Shown in pieces: positions 28,473 to 36,713 of a DNA stretch of 47,863 bases. Position 1 is the first letter of the stretch. Each line of letters opens with the position of its first letter. Location: positions 1 to 47,863 of the forward strand of contig JARIEX010000009.1 of NCBI GenBank assembly GCA_031127095.1, given 5' to 3'. The notes under the pieces are model-generated. The model searched no databases. It was given only the letters and a program-made list of their open reading frames with translations, and was not told where the DNA came from. The position numbers and the translations under genes are program-made. Source of the stretch: Gemmatimonadota bacterium (lineage in GTDB: Bacteria; Gemmatimonadota; Gemmatimonadetes; Gemmatimonadales; Gemmatimonadaceae).

Positions 28473-29452
28473 GGGCGTACCACCGTGATCACGATGATGC
28501 CTTGCGTGGTGGGGAACGACGGGTCGGTGGAGGTGGACACGGCGCGCGAGACGTTGGTGACCAAATCGAGCGGTCGGTTGAGGCGGTCGACGGCGGAGGA
28601 AATGGCGCGGTCGAGGGGGCGTACGCCGGGAATCGCGATGGGGTTGGCGGTGCCGACGGCGCCGAGCGCCCGTGATTCCGCGGCGCGGGTGCGCGCCGCT
28701 TTGAAATTCTTGTCGAGGCGATAGGCGTCGCGAAAGGCGCTGGCGGCGCCCCGGGCATCCCCTTGATAGCTGCGCTGTACGCCGCGGCCATAGGCCAGCA
28801 GCGCCGCGACGTTCTTGGTGGGCTGCTGCTCGATGGTGGCGCGCTCCCCGGGGGTGAGCGTGATCCCGAGTGTCTGGAAGAGTCGGAACACGAGTTCCTT
28901 CTCGGCGGCGAGGATGTCGGCCAGCGGTGCGCGGGCGTCGACCGCGGTGGTCACGGTGGCGCGTTCCACGTCGCCGATGCGTGCCCCAAGGCGGATGGTG
29001 CGTCCGTCGGGGAGCGGTTCGACGGCCCCGAACACGAGCCGCTCGGCGCTGACGAGCCGGCCGACGCGCGGTGCGGTGGACGAATCGACGCGTCCCGAGG
29101 CGGCGAGGTCGAGTTCGCGCAAGACGTCGCCGAGCCGCGCCCGTTCGACCACGGTCACGCGGGCACTGCGCGAGAGATCGGTGGACACGAGGTCGGCGAG
29201 CGCGAAGGCGAGCGGCGCCAGTGTCGTGTCGCTGCCGATCGAGGCAAAGGGCGGTACACCGATGACGCCACGGCGCATGCCATCGCTGACGCCGGCGGTG
29301 CGCGCTTGCTCATTGGCCATGGCGCGGGTCGCGGCGCTGTCGGCGGCGCTGACGGGACGTGGTGCCGCGGGCGGCCGGGTGCCGGCGCAGCCAGCGGTCA
29401 CCAGCAGCGCGAGCGCCCCGAGTGGCGCAGCGCGGAAGAGCGGAGTGATCAT
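28469..29452 (-). CDS. CsgG-like lipoprotein with TPR region
   Basis: The 327 residues begin with a lipoprotein signal (LGALALLVTAGC, Cys22). A CsgG-like domain follows (RGVIGVPPFASIGSDTTLAPLAFALADLVSTDLSRSARVTVVERARLGDVLRELDLAASGRVDSSTAPRVGRLVSAERLVFGAVE). A TPR-like segment (NVAALLAYGRGVQRSYQGDARGAASAFRDAYRLDKNFKAARTRAAE) and a Pro/Val-rich tail complete it. It is the first gene of the operon with the barrel and InlB-repeat proteins. CsgG proteins form outer-membrane secretion pores in curli systems. Here the TPR extension and lack of CsgA/B-like subunits argue for a different job, perhaps assembly or scaffolding of the surface lipoprotein. Confidence 0.8.
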   Translation of the reverse strand: MITPLFRAAPLGALALLVTAGCAGTRPPAAPRPVSAADSAATRAMANEQARTAGVSDGMRRGVIGVPPFASIGSDTTLAPLAFALADLVSTDLSRSARVTVVERARLGDVLRELDLAASGRVDSSTAPRVGRLVSAERLVFGAVEPLPDGRTIRLGARIGDVERATVTTAVDARAPLADILAAEKELVFRLFQTLGITLTPGERATIEQQPTKNVAALLAYGRGVQRSYQGDARGAASAFRDAYRLDKNFKAARTRAAESRALGAVGTANPIAIPGVRPLDRAISSAVDRLNRPLDLVTNVSRAVSTSTDPSFPTTQGIIVITVVRP

Positions 29453-29468
29453 GGCGGGGATCGGGAAA

Positions 29469-29496
29469 GTCAGACGGACGCGCGTCAGACGGACGC
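29469..29496. repeat. Two direct copies of GTCAGACGGACGC with 15-bp period upstream of the CsgG-like operon
   Basis: The exact 13-mer occurs at 29469-29481 and 29484-29496. It lies 17-44 bp upstream of the start codon of the CsgG-like lipoprotein gene, within a 154-bp gap behind the MFS gene. It could be a regulator site or simple duplication. Confidence 0.45.
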
Positions 29497-29606
29497 ACGA
29501 CGGAGGCGCGGCGCGTACGACCGCGCAGCCTGTTCGCTGCGAATGTGCCGTACGCCCGAGGGTGGGTCAAGCAACGAGGTGATGACGTGCCGGTCTCAGC
29601 GGTGCG

Positions 29607-30767
29607 TCAGCCGGGTGTTGATCTGGGGCGCGTGTGAATGAGCAGCGCGCCGGCCAGCGACACCACGGCGCCGACGAAGAACGGCATGGAGAGTGACGCC
29701 GCGCTCGCCACGCCGCTGGCGGCGAAGGGGCCGATCACGCGGCCCATGCTGGCCGCGCCCTGATAAGCGCCGAGCACGCTGCCGCGCTCGTGCGGGGCGG
29801 CGGCGGTGGCAACGAGTCCGCTCATGCTGGGATTGAACAGGGCGGACCCGACGCCGAAGATGCCGAGGGCGACCAGCAGGACGCCGATGGAGTGCGAGGC
29901 GGGGACACACCCCATCCCGATGGCGACGAGGACGGCGCCGGCGCGGGTGAGCGCCTGCGCGCCGAAGCGCCGCGTGAGGGGCCCGATGATACCGGCCTGC
30001 ACCACCACGGAGACCACGCCGACGAAGCCGTAGATCCACCCCAGCGTCCGCGGACCGACGCCCAGCCGGTCGGCCGTGAAGAGCGCCAGCGTGCTCTGGA
30101 AGAGGGCGACGGCGGCGACCACGATGATGGTGGCGATCAGCAGATCCCGGAGGACGGGGCGCGTGAAGAACGTGGTCATGCTCACGCGTTTCGTTGATTT
30201 CGCGCGACGTTTCTCGGGGGGGAGTGATTCCGGGAGTCGGAACAGCGTCAGGAAGAAGGCCACGAGCGAGAGCACCGCAGCACCGTAGGCCACGCGGGCA
30301 AAGCCGGCACCATTCTCGGGGTGGGCACCGGCCAGGAGGCCGCCGAGTGCGGGGCCGAGGATGAAGCCGACGCCGAACGCCGATCCGAGCAGGCCAAGCG
30401 CTTTGGGGCGATCGGCGTCGGTGGTGATGTCGGTGGTGTAGGCGTAGGCCGCCGAGATGTTGCCGGCGGCCAGTCCCGCGACGATGCGGGAGACGGCCAG
30501 CATTGCGCCGGTGGTGCTGAAGGCCAGCATCAGCGAGGCGGCGGTATTGGCCAGCAACGTGGCGAGCAGCACCGGGCGGCGGCCGATGCGATCGGAGAGG
30601 CTCCCCCAGATCGGGGCGCCCACCAGCTGTCCGAGTGAATAGAGCCCGAGGAAGAAAATGACCGAGGCCGGGGCCACGCCGACCTGTTCCGCATAGAACG
30701 GAAAGACCGGGATGATCATCCCGAACCCGATCAGATCGAGAAAGACAACGACGAAAAGTGTGAACAC
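29607..30767 (-). CDS. MFS drug-efflux-type transporter, TetA-like
   Basis: The 386 residues form about 12 hydrophobic helices. The protein starts with LFVVVFLDLIGFGMIIPVFPFYAEQVGVAP and carries the MFS motif A, GSLSDRIGRRPVLL, in the loop after helix 2. Both are typical of the DHA1 proton-antiporter group that includes TetA proteins. The central loop (PESLPPEKRRAKSTKRVSM) is basic and cytoplasmic. Substrate cannot be told from sequence, and resistance should not be assumed. It is divergent from the small unknown gene at 30816, with 48 bp between starts. The next gene downstream is the CsgG-like operon. Confidence 0.88.
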   Translation of the reverse strand: MFTLFVVVFLDLIGFGMIIPVFPFYAEQVGVAPASVIFFLGLYSLGQLVGAPIWGSLSDRIGRRPVLLATLLANTAASLMLAFSTTGAMLAVSRIVAGLAAGNISAAYAYTTDITTDADRPKALGLLGSAFGVGFILGPALGGLLAGAHPENGAGFARVAYGAAVLSLVAFFLTLFRLPESLPPEKRRAKSTKRVSMTTFFTRPVLRDLLIATIIVVAAVALFQSTLALFTADRLGVGPRTLGWIYGFVGVVSVVVQAGIIGPLTRRFGAQALTRAGAVLVAIGMGCVPASHSIGVLLVALGIFGVGSALFNPSMSGLVATAAAPHERGSVLGAYQGAASMGRVIGPFAASGVASAASLSMPFFVGAVVSLAGALLIHTRPRSTPG

Positions 30768-30815
30768 AGGGTCTCTTGGGGTGGCTGCGCCGCGGGCGGA
30801 AGAGAAGATTGGGGG

Positions 30816-31286
30816 ATGGCCGATGCTTCTGGCAATTCAGGACCCGATACGGCGCCCGATCGGGCGGCGCGCATTCTCGACGATCTGCAGGATGCGGTGC
30901 AGCGGATGCACGTGCTGGCGCAATCGCCCCGCGTCGTGCTGGCGTCGGGTGCCCGTGATCAGGGGGCCCGGCCGATGGCGTGGCAGGCGCTGTTCGAGCG
31001 CAGCTTCGGCGTCGATCTCCCCGCGGTGTGCTACCGCGGCGCGCCGGCATCAGCGCTGCGCACGGTGCTCACCACGGGCTGCGACCAGGCACCGACGCTG
31101 GAGGACGGATGGTCGCATCCGCGGCTGCGCGAGGCGATGATGGCGGGTCCGGTAATCCAGGTGTTCCGGGTGGACCGGCTGCCGGATGCTGTGGCGCACG
31201 CCCTGCTCGGGGTGATTGTTTTTGAGGAAGACGGCCTGCAGTTGGCCGGCGTGCGGGCCCTCGTGCGCGCGCTCGGAGTTTCCTGA
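30816..31286 (+). CDS. Unknown small cytoplasmic protein
   Basis: The 156 residues (MADASGNSGPDTAPDRAARILDDLQDAVQRMHVLAQSPRVVLASGARDQGARPMAWQALFERSFGVDLPAVCYRGAPASALRTVLTTGCD...) match no family I recognise. There is no signal peptide or membrane helix. The N-terminal third looks helical; the rest is mixed. Codon use fits neighbouring real genes, and the frame is the only long one on this strand with a sensible composition. It lies between the MFS gene (divergent) and matB (42 bp downstream), so it may be co-transcribed with matBC. Expression as a real gene is likely but not certain. Confidence 0.6.
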   Translation: MADASGNSGPDTAPDRAARILDDLQDAVQRMHVLAQSPRVVLASGARDQGARPMAWQALFERSFGVDLPAVCYRGAPASALRTVLTTGCDQAPTLEDGWSHPRLREAMMAGPVIQVFRVDRLPDAVAHALLGVIVFEEDGLQLAGVRALVRALGVS

Positions 31287-31328
31287 CGCGCGCTTGACCG
31301 AGCGGGGGGGCGGGGTACCTTGCGCGCC

Positions 31329-32807
31329 ATGTCACTCCTTGCCCTCTACGACCGGTCGTTGCTCGGCCGCGCCGCGTCCCCCGCGCTGGACTGTCTCGAT
31401 CCATCCGGCCAGCCCCTCGCGCTGACGTTCGGTGCGCTCGAAGCGCGCAGTAACCGGATGGCGCATGCGTTGCGCGCGCGTGGCGTCACGGCGGGCGACC
31501 GGCTCGCGTTCTATCTCACGAACCGGGTCGAGATCATCGATCTCTGGCTGGCGTGTCTCAAGCTTGGCATCATCGTGGTGCCGGTGAACGTGCTGTATCG
31601 CGAGCGCGAGATCACGCACATAGTGGGCGACGCGGAACCGGTGGCGGTGGTGACCACCACCGCCCAGCAGGGCGATCTGCCGGCCAGCGCGGTGTCCTGG
31701 AGTCTCGAGGCGCTGGTCGCCGAGGCCGCGCCGCAGCCGTCCGACCGGATCGCGGTGCAGAGTGTCGCCGATACCCCGGCGGCGCTGGTGTATACCTCAG
31801 GAACGACCGGTGCCTCGAAGGGGGCGGTGCTGACGCACGGTAACTTCGCGGCGAACGCGCTGGCGCTGACCAGTGCGTGGGAGTTCACCAGCGACGACCG
31901 GTATCTCGCCGTCCTGCCCTTGTTTCATGTGCATGGCCTGGGCAACGGCCTGCATGTGTGGCTGCTGAGTGGATGTCACATGCGGCTGGCGGAGCGGTTC
32001 GAGCATGAGCACGCGGCCGAGTGGTTTGACACGTACCGTCCGACGGTGTTCTTCGGTGTGCCGACGATGTTCGTGCGGATGCTGGAGATCGCCGCGGACC
32101 GCGCGACCGCCATCGGTGCGCGCACGCGTTTGTTCGTGTCCGGGTCCGCGCCGCTGCCAGCCACGGTGCTGGAGGCGTTCCGCGAGCGTTTCGGTCACGT
32201 GATTCTCGAGCGGTACGGGATGACGGAAACGCTCATGAACGTGAGCAATCCGTACTACGGTGAGCGGCGTGCCGGGACGGTGGGCTTTCCGTTGCCGATG
32301 ACGTGTGTGCGCATCGTGGACGAAGCCGGCATCGATGTGCCGGATGGCACCAGCGGTGAGCTGTGGGTGCGCGGTCCGAACGTGTGCAACGGGTACTGGC
32401 GCCGTCCGGAGGCGACGGCGACGGCGTTTGCCGACGGCTGGTTCCGTACGGGAGATGTGGGGGTGCGCGCGGCGGACGGCTACATCACGCTAGAGGGGCG
32501 TCGCAGTGACCTGATCATCTCGGGCGGTTTCAACATTTACCCGCGTGAGATCGAAGAGCTGCTGGCCGAGGTGGCGGGGGTGATGGAGGCGGCCGTGGTC
32601 GGCGTGAAGGACGCGGTGCGCGGTGAAGTGCCGGTGGCGTACGTGGTGTGCGATGTCGCGGTGAATCTCGACGCGCTGTCGCAGCATGTGCGCTCGCAGC
32701 TGGCGTCGTTCAAGGTGCCGCGCGGCTTCGTGCGGGTGGACGCGTTGCCGCGGACGGCGCTGGGCAAGGTGCAGCGTCATCTGCTGCCGCCGTGGACGCG
32801 CGCATGA
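31329..32807 (+). CDS. matB: Malonyl-CoA synthetase-like AMP-forming acyl-CoA ligase
   Basis: This enzyme is predicted to activate malonate with ATP and CoA. The 492 residues have the ANL-superfamily motifs: YTSGTTGASKGA (about 154-165), RYGMTET, GELWVRGPNVCNGYW, FRTGDVG, GRRSDLIISGGFNIYPREIE, and a C-terminal RTALGKVQRH with the adenylation Lys. The segments LPLFHVHGLGNGLHV and RYGMTETLMNVSNPYYGERRAGTVGFPLP are typical of MatB rather than long-chain FadD. The ATG at 31329 is better than the TTG at 31320 used in the track. The next gene, 25 bp downstream, is a MatC-type carrier, which strengthens the malonate assignment. A related short-chain dicarboxylate is the main alternative. Confidence 0.85.
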   Translation: MSLLALYDRSLLGRAASPALDCLDPSGQPLALTFGALEARSNRMAHALRARGVTAGDRLAFYLTNRVEIIDLWLACLKLGIIVVPVNVLYREREITHIVGDAEPVAVVTTTAQQGDLPASAVSWSLEALVAEAAPQPSDRIAVQSVADTPAALVYTSGTTGASKGAVLTHGNFAANALALTSAWEFTSDDRYLAVLPLFHVHGLGNGLHVWLLSGCHMRLAERFEHEHAAEWFDTYRPTVFFGVPTMFVRMLEIAADRATAIGARTRLFVSGSAPLPATVLEAFRERFGHVILERYGMTETLMNVSNPYYGERRAGTVGFPLPMTCVRIVDEAGIDVPDGTSGELWVRGPNVCNGYWRRPEATATAFADGWFRTGDVGVRAADGYITLEGRRSDLIISGGFNIYPREIEELLAEVAGVMEAAVVGVKDAVRGEVPVAYVVCDVAVNLDALSQHVRSQLASFKVPRGFVRVDALPRTALGKVQRHLLPPWTRA

Positions 32808-32832
32808 GGATGCCGGCGGCGCGGAGGGCGGC

Positions 32833-34077
32833 GTGAGTCCCGCCGTGCTGTCGCTGGTGGCGCTCTTGGTGGTGGTGGCCGCCAGTCTCACGTCGCGGGT
32901 GAATGTCGGGGTGCTGGCCGTGGCACTCGCGTGGCCGATCGCGCTGTTCGCGGCGGACTGGAAAGTCGAGCAGGTGATGGCGGTGTTCCCGTCGTCGCTG
33001 TTTCTCACGCTGCTGGGCGTGACGTTGCTGTTCGGGATCGCGCAGGCCAACGGGACGATGCAGGCCGTGACGCAGCATGGTGTCCGGATGCTGCGCGGCC
33101 GGTCGGCGCTGTTGCCGCCGTTCGTGTTTCTGCTGGCGTGCCTGATCTCGACCAGCGGTCCGGGCGCGATTGCCACGACCGCGCTGCTGGCACCGCTGGC
33201 GATGGGCATTGCGCACCGGGCAAAGGCTCCGATCCTGCTGATGGCGTTGATGGTCGGCAACGGCGCCAACGCTGGCAATCTCTCGCCGATCAGCGCGATC
33301 GGCGCGCTCGTGCAGACGCTGATGGCGAAGGCCGGGCTGAGTGGCCACGGCGGCGAGGTGCTCGCGATGAACTTTGTGGCGCACGCGATCGTGGCGATCG
33401 CGGCGTGGGCGATGTTCGGCGGACCCGCGATGCTGCGTCATGGGCGGGTGGACGTGGACGAGGCAAGCGCACCGCTTACCCGTGCGCACTGGACCACGCT
33501 GGCCGTCGGGGTGGCGTGGGTGAGCGCGGTGCTGCTGCTCAAGCTCAATCCCGGACTCACCGCGTTCGGCGCGGCGGCGTTGCTGGTGTTGCTGGGGATC
33601 GGTGACGATGCGGCCATGCTGAAGCAGGTGCCGTGGCCGGTGCTCGTGATGGTGTGCGGGGTGAGCGTCCTGATCGGGGTGTTGGAGAAGACCGGGGGGA
33701 TGGATCTGTTCACCAGCCTGCTCGCGCGTCTGGCCACGCCGGGGTCGGTGAACGGCGTCATCGCCGGGGTGACGGGGCTGATCTCGACGTACAGCTCGAC
33801 GTCAGGGGTGGTGTATCCCGCGTTCCTGCCGGCGGTGCCCGGGCTGGTGGCCAAGCTGGGCGGCGGCAACCCGTTGCAGATCGCCATCAGCATCAACGTG
33901 GGCGCCGCCTTGGTGGACGTGTCCCCGCTGTCCACCATCGGGGCGCTGTGTATCGCGGCGGTGCCGGCCGGGTACGACAGCCGTCAGCTGTTCCGTCAGC
34001 TGCTGCTGTGGGGATTCGCGATGACGATCGTCGGGGCGCTCTTCTGTCAGTTCGTGGTGCCGGTGTTCATCGCCTAG
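32833..34077 (+). CDS. matC: MatC-type dicarboxylate (malonate) carrier
   Basis: This is an inner-membrane carrier of 414 residues with about 11-12 hydrophobic segments. It resembles the MatC_N/ion-transporter family (LTSRVNVGVLAVALAWPIALFAADWKVEQVMAVFPSSLFLTLLGVTLLFGIAQANGTMQAVTQ; LMVGNGANAGNLSPISAIGAL; a matching second-half loop INVGAALVDVSPLSTIGALCIAAVPAG). The two SPxSxIGAL-type motifs in opposite halves suggest an inverted-repeat substrate site. I start at GTG 32833, after GGAGGGCGGC; the track's start lies inside matB. With matB it would import and activate malonate. No malonyl-CoA decarboxylase (matA) is present in the window. Confidence 0.82.
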   Translation: MSPAVLSLVALLVVVAASLTSRVNVGVLAVALAWPIALFAADWKVEQVMAVFPSSLFLTLLGVTLLFGIAQANGTMQAVTQHGVRMLRGRSALLPPFVFLLACLISTSGPGAIATTALLAPLAMGIAHRAKAPILLMALMVGNGANAGNLSPISAIGALVQTLMAKAGLSGHGGEVLAMNFVAHAIVAIAAWAMFGGPAMLRHGRVDVDEASAPLTRAHWTTLAVGVAWVSAVLLLKLNPGLTAFGAAALLVLLGIGDDAAMLKQVPWPVLVMVCGVSVLIGVLEKTGGMDLFTSLLARLATPGSVNGVIAGVTGLISTYSSTSGVVYPAFLPAVPGLVAKLGGGNPLQIAISINVGAALVDVSPLSTIGALCIAAVPAGYDSRQLFRQLLLWGFAMTIVGALFCQFVVPVFIA

Positions 34078-34150
34078 CCCATGCGGCGTCGAGGATGGGG
34101 GGTCATGCCCTCGTCCCCTCGCCTTGTCGGAGGCACGCCGTAGACTTGGA

Positions 34151-34177
34151 GCACCCGGTTCCCCGTGGACCGGGTGC
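34151..34177 (+). terminator. Hairpin terminator after matC
   Basis: GCACCCGGT and ACCGGGTGC form a perfect 9-bp stem that can extend through TCC/GGA with a bulge. It is followed by gtcgtatttcc. It lies 73 bp after the matC stop and before the WYL gene pair, separating the two units. Confidence 0.6.
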
Positions 34178-34210
34178 GTCGTATTTCCTGACCCTCTGCC
34201 GTGCATTGCA

Positions 34211-35305
34211 ATGGCTGCCGCCGATAAACTGACCCGCTGGCTCGATCTTCTCGCGGCGCTCCTCCGCCGGCGAATGGCCGCCACGTTTGCCGAATTGCGG
34301 CAGGACGTGCCCGGATATGCCGGTGGCGCGGTTGACGAAAAGAGCGTGGGGCGCACCTTCGAGCGCGACAAGGATGAACTTCGCGCCTTCGGCGTGCCCA
34401 TTGAAACGGTGCAGGACAGCGACGGCGGTGAGTCGCGGTACCGGCTGCGGCACGACGCGTTCTACCTGCCGCTGCTGGCGCTGTGCGAATCGCGGCTGGT
34501 GCCGGAAGTGGAACTGCGCACGATTCCGCGTCCTGCGGGGATCGGCTATCAGCTGCTCCCTGTGCTCGCGATCACGCCGGACGAATGCTTGATGCTCCGG
34601 CGGGCTGCGGCGCGGGTGCGCGCGCTGGGCAACGCAACGCTCGACGACGATGCGATGCGTGCCATCCGCAAGCTGGAGCAGGATGTGGGGCTGCTGCCGA
34701 TCGGCGAGCCCTTGGTCGCGGCGGTGAAGGTGCAGGCCAGCACCTTCGACGTGCTGCGCGAGGCGCTCACGCTGCGCAAGCGCGTCACGTTTACGTACGC
34801 GGGCATGAGCGCCGCGGCGCCGGGTGAGCGCACCGTGGAGCCGTACGGCCTCGTGTTCTTAACGGGACACTGGTATCTGGTGGCGCACGATCCGGCCCGG
34901 CAGCGGCTGCGGCAGTTCCGTCTGAGTCGCGTGTCCCGTGCCCGCTGCGAGCACACGCGCAAGCAGCCCGACTATGTGATTCCGGATGACTTCGACCTCG
35001 AGCGGCATGCGGCCTCGCGCCAATCGTGGGAGCTGGGCGACGAGGACGCCGTGATGGTGGTTGTCGCGTTTCAGGGGACGTCGGGGCAGGTGCAGCAGGG
35101 GATGCAGCTGGGGCAGCCCGCCCCCGAGGACGGCCAGCGCCTCTTTTCCGTGCGCCGTCGCGATCCGTTCCTGCGCTGGTTGCTCACCTTCGGCGGCGAC
35201 GCCACCGTTGTCGCGCCGGTGGAGTGGTGCGAGCAGTGGCGTGCCCTCGTGCAGGCCACCCTGACGGCACAGCGTGCCGTGCCCGTTCGCCAGGAGGTGG
35301 CATGA
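34211..35305 (+). CDS. WYL-domain transcriptional regulator, PafB-like
   Basis: This is a 364-residue regulator with an N-terminal winged-helix region (KLTRWLDLLAALLRRRMAATFAELRQDVPGYAGG...VGRTFERDKDELRAFGVPIETV) and a WYL ligand-sensing domain (LREALTLRKRVTFTYAGMSA...RTVEPYGLVFLTGHWYLVAHDPARQRLRQFRLSRVSRA). A C-terminal WCX-like extension follows. The ATG at 34211 follows the hairpin region; the longer ORF would cover it. The stop overlaps the next gene's ATG (ATGA). The layout matches PafB-PafC pairs, which respond to DNA damage in actinobacteria, but no Pup-proteasome gene is in the window. Confidence 0.87.
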   Translation: MAAADKLTRWLDLLAALLRRRMAATFAELRQDVPGYAGGAVDEKSVGRTFERDKDELRAFGVPIETVQDSDGGESRYRLRHDAFYLPLLALCESRLVPEVELRTIPRPAGIGYQLLPVLAITPDECLMLRRAAARVRALGNATLDDDAMRAIRKLEQDVGLLPIGEPLVAAVKVQASTFDVLREALTLRKRVTFTYAGMSAAAPGERTVEPYGLVFLTGHWYLVAHDPARQRLRQFRLSRVSRARCEHTRKQPDYVIPDDFDLERHAASRQSWELGDEDAVMVVVAFQGTSGQVQQGMQLGQPAPEDGQRLFSVRRRDPFLRWLLTFGGDATVVAPVEWCEQWRALVQATLTAQRAVPVRQEVA

Positions 35306-36303
35306 CCAACGCTGACGACCGCCTGCAGCGTCTGCTGTTGGCGTTTCCGCTCATGGCTGACGAGCCGCGCCTGACGTTGGACCAACTGGCGGCCCGCGTG
35401 GGCACCGACGCCAAGACCCTCGCGAACGATTTCGCCTGTCTGGACCGGGACGATACGCCGGCCGGTTTTGTGGACGCGATTCAGCTGTTCGTGGGCGATC
35501 AACGCGTGTCCATGCGCTCCGCGCACTTCAAGCGGCCCATGCGACTCACGCGACCGGAGCTCGCCGCGCTCGAGCTCGGGCTCGGGATCCTGCAGCAGGA
35601 GCTCCCCGTGGACGAGCAGCATCTGGTGCGTGGCGTGCGGGAGCGATTGCGCGACACCGCGGCGCGCCCGGTGGACACGGTGGTCGATCGGCGCAAAGCC
35701 GCGGGGGAGCCGTCGGTGCGTGCGGTCGCGGTCGAGGCCGCGCGCGATGATGAATGGACGGCCGTGGCGGTGCTGCAGCGTGCGATGGAAACGCATCGGG
35801 TGGTGGAGCTGGCGTATCAGCGGCCCGACGACGCGCACCCCTCGATGCGGCGGGTGCATCCGTACGCCATGGTGCGGGCGGATGCGAACATCTACCTCGT
35901 GGCGTACTGCGAGCGCGCCGTCCAGCGGCGGGTGTTCCGTCTCGATCGCGTGACCGAAGCGGTCGAGACCGAGCAGTCGTTCGCGCGTCCGTCCGATTTT
36001 TCCGTGGACGCCGTGTTACAGCAGGGGCATGTGTTCGTGCAGGATGCCCCCGCCCCCGAGCATCTGGAGGTGCGCTACAGTGCCACGGTGGCGCGCTGGA
36101 TCGCGGAACGGGAGTCCGGGGTGGCACACCCCGACGGATCGTTCGTGGTGCGCTACCCGCTGGCCGACGAGGCGTGGGCCGTCCGCCACGTGCTCCAGTA
36201 CGGTCCCGACGCCGTGATCGTGGGGCCGGAGCGACTGCGCGAGCAACTCGAACTGGTGCTGCAACGCCTGTTGGCCCAGCTTCCGGACACACAGACCGCG
36301 TGA
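35302..36303 (+). CDS. WYL-domain transcriptional regulator, PafC-like
   Basis: This is the second WYL protein of the pair, 333 residues. It starts at the ATG overlapping the previous stop, with AGGAGG 5-6 nt upstream. The HTH region (DRLQRLLLAFPLMADEPRLTLDQLAARVGTDAKTLANDFACL) resembles PafC. A middle region (MRLTRPELAALELGLGILQQEL) and WYL domain (LQRAMETHRVVELAYQRPD...RRVHPYAMVRADANIYLVAYCERAVQRRVFRLDRV) follow, then a WCX-like C-terminus. It probably forms a heterodimer with the upstream partner; that is inference from gene coupling. Targets are unknown. Confidence 0.87.
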   Translation: MTNADDRLQRLLLAFPLMADEPRLTLDQLAARVGTDAKTLANDFACLDRDDTPAGFVDAIQLFVGDQRVSMRSAHFKRPMRLTRPELAALELGLGILQQELPVDEQHLVRGVRERLRDTAARPVDTVVDRRKAAGEPSVRAVAVEAARDDEWTAVAVLQRAMETHRVVELAYQRPDDAHPSMRRVHPYAMVRADANIYLVAYCERAVQRRVFRLDRVTEAVETEQSFARPSDFSVDAVLQQGHVFVQDAPAPEHLEVRYSATVARWIAERESGVAHPDGSFVVRYPLADEAWAVRHVLQYGPDAVIVGPERLREQLELVLQRLLAQLPDTQTA

Positions 36304-36333
36304 CGGCCCGTACGTGGGGACGCGTGCCGCCGC

Positions 36334-36705
36334 TCAGTCGTCGTCGCGTCGGCTGGGGATGACGATCCAGCTGAGCACGGTGCTGAGCACGCTCACCAGC
36401 AGGGCACCGAGCACCGCGGCGCCGAAGCTGCTGATGTGGAACGCGATGTCGAAGCGGGCGGCGAGGGCGCTGGTGAGCAGCAGCATGCCCGCATTCAGCA
36501 CGAGCGTGAAGAGTCCCAGCGTGAGGATCTGGATCGGAAACGAAAAGAACGACAGGATCGGGCGCACCAGCGTGTTCACGACGCCGAACACCAGCGCGAG
36601 CCCGAGCAGGCCTTGCCAGTTACCGGTGTAGTCGATGCCATCGATGAACCGGGCCGCGCACCAGAGGGCGACCGCATTGACCAGAAGTCGAAGGAGCAGC
36701 GTCAT
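36334..36705 (-). CDS. Small membrane protein of the phage-holin-4_2/YvlD family
   Basis: The 123 residues form four hydrophobic helices with the family pattern MTLLLRLLVNAVALWCAARFIDGIDYTGNWQGLLGLALVFGVVNTLVRPILSFFSFPIQILTLGLFTLVLNAGMLLLTSALA. The C-terminus SWIVIPSRRDDD is charged. The ORF track shows a 283-residue version that starts far upstream; its first 160 residues are Arg/Pro-rich shadow of the PLD gene. Despite the Pfam name, these are chromosomal inner-membrane proteins, not phage lysis genes. Function is unknown. Its ATG is only 8 bp from the ATG of the divergent PLD gene. Confidence 0.85.
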   Translation of the reverse strand: MTLLLRLLVNAVALWCAARFIDGIDYTGNWQGLLGLALVFGVVNTLVRPILSFFSFPIQILTLGLFTLVLNAGMLLLTSALAARFDIAFHISSFGAAVLGALLVSVLSTVLSWIVIPSRRDDD

Positions 36706-36713
36706 GCTGCAAC

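Noticed and set aside
29607-30767. Tetracycline resistance gene
   Set aside because: The protein is TetA-like only at family level; the sequence cannot distinguish substrate, and no resistance context (TetR, transposon) is seen.
29596-31050. 484-residue Arg/His-rich ORF on the minus strand
   Set aside because: Out-of-frame shadow of the MFS gene, which has clear transmembrane helices in the other frame.
36334-36705. Prophage holin
   Set aside because: The family name is misleading; no phage genes are nearby and YvlD-type proteins are common chromosomal membrane proteins.
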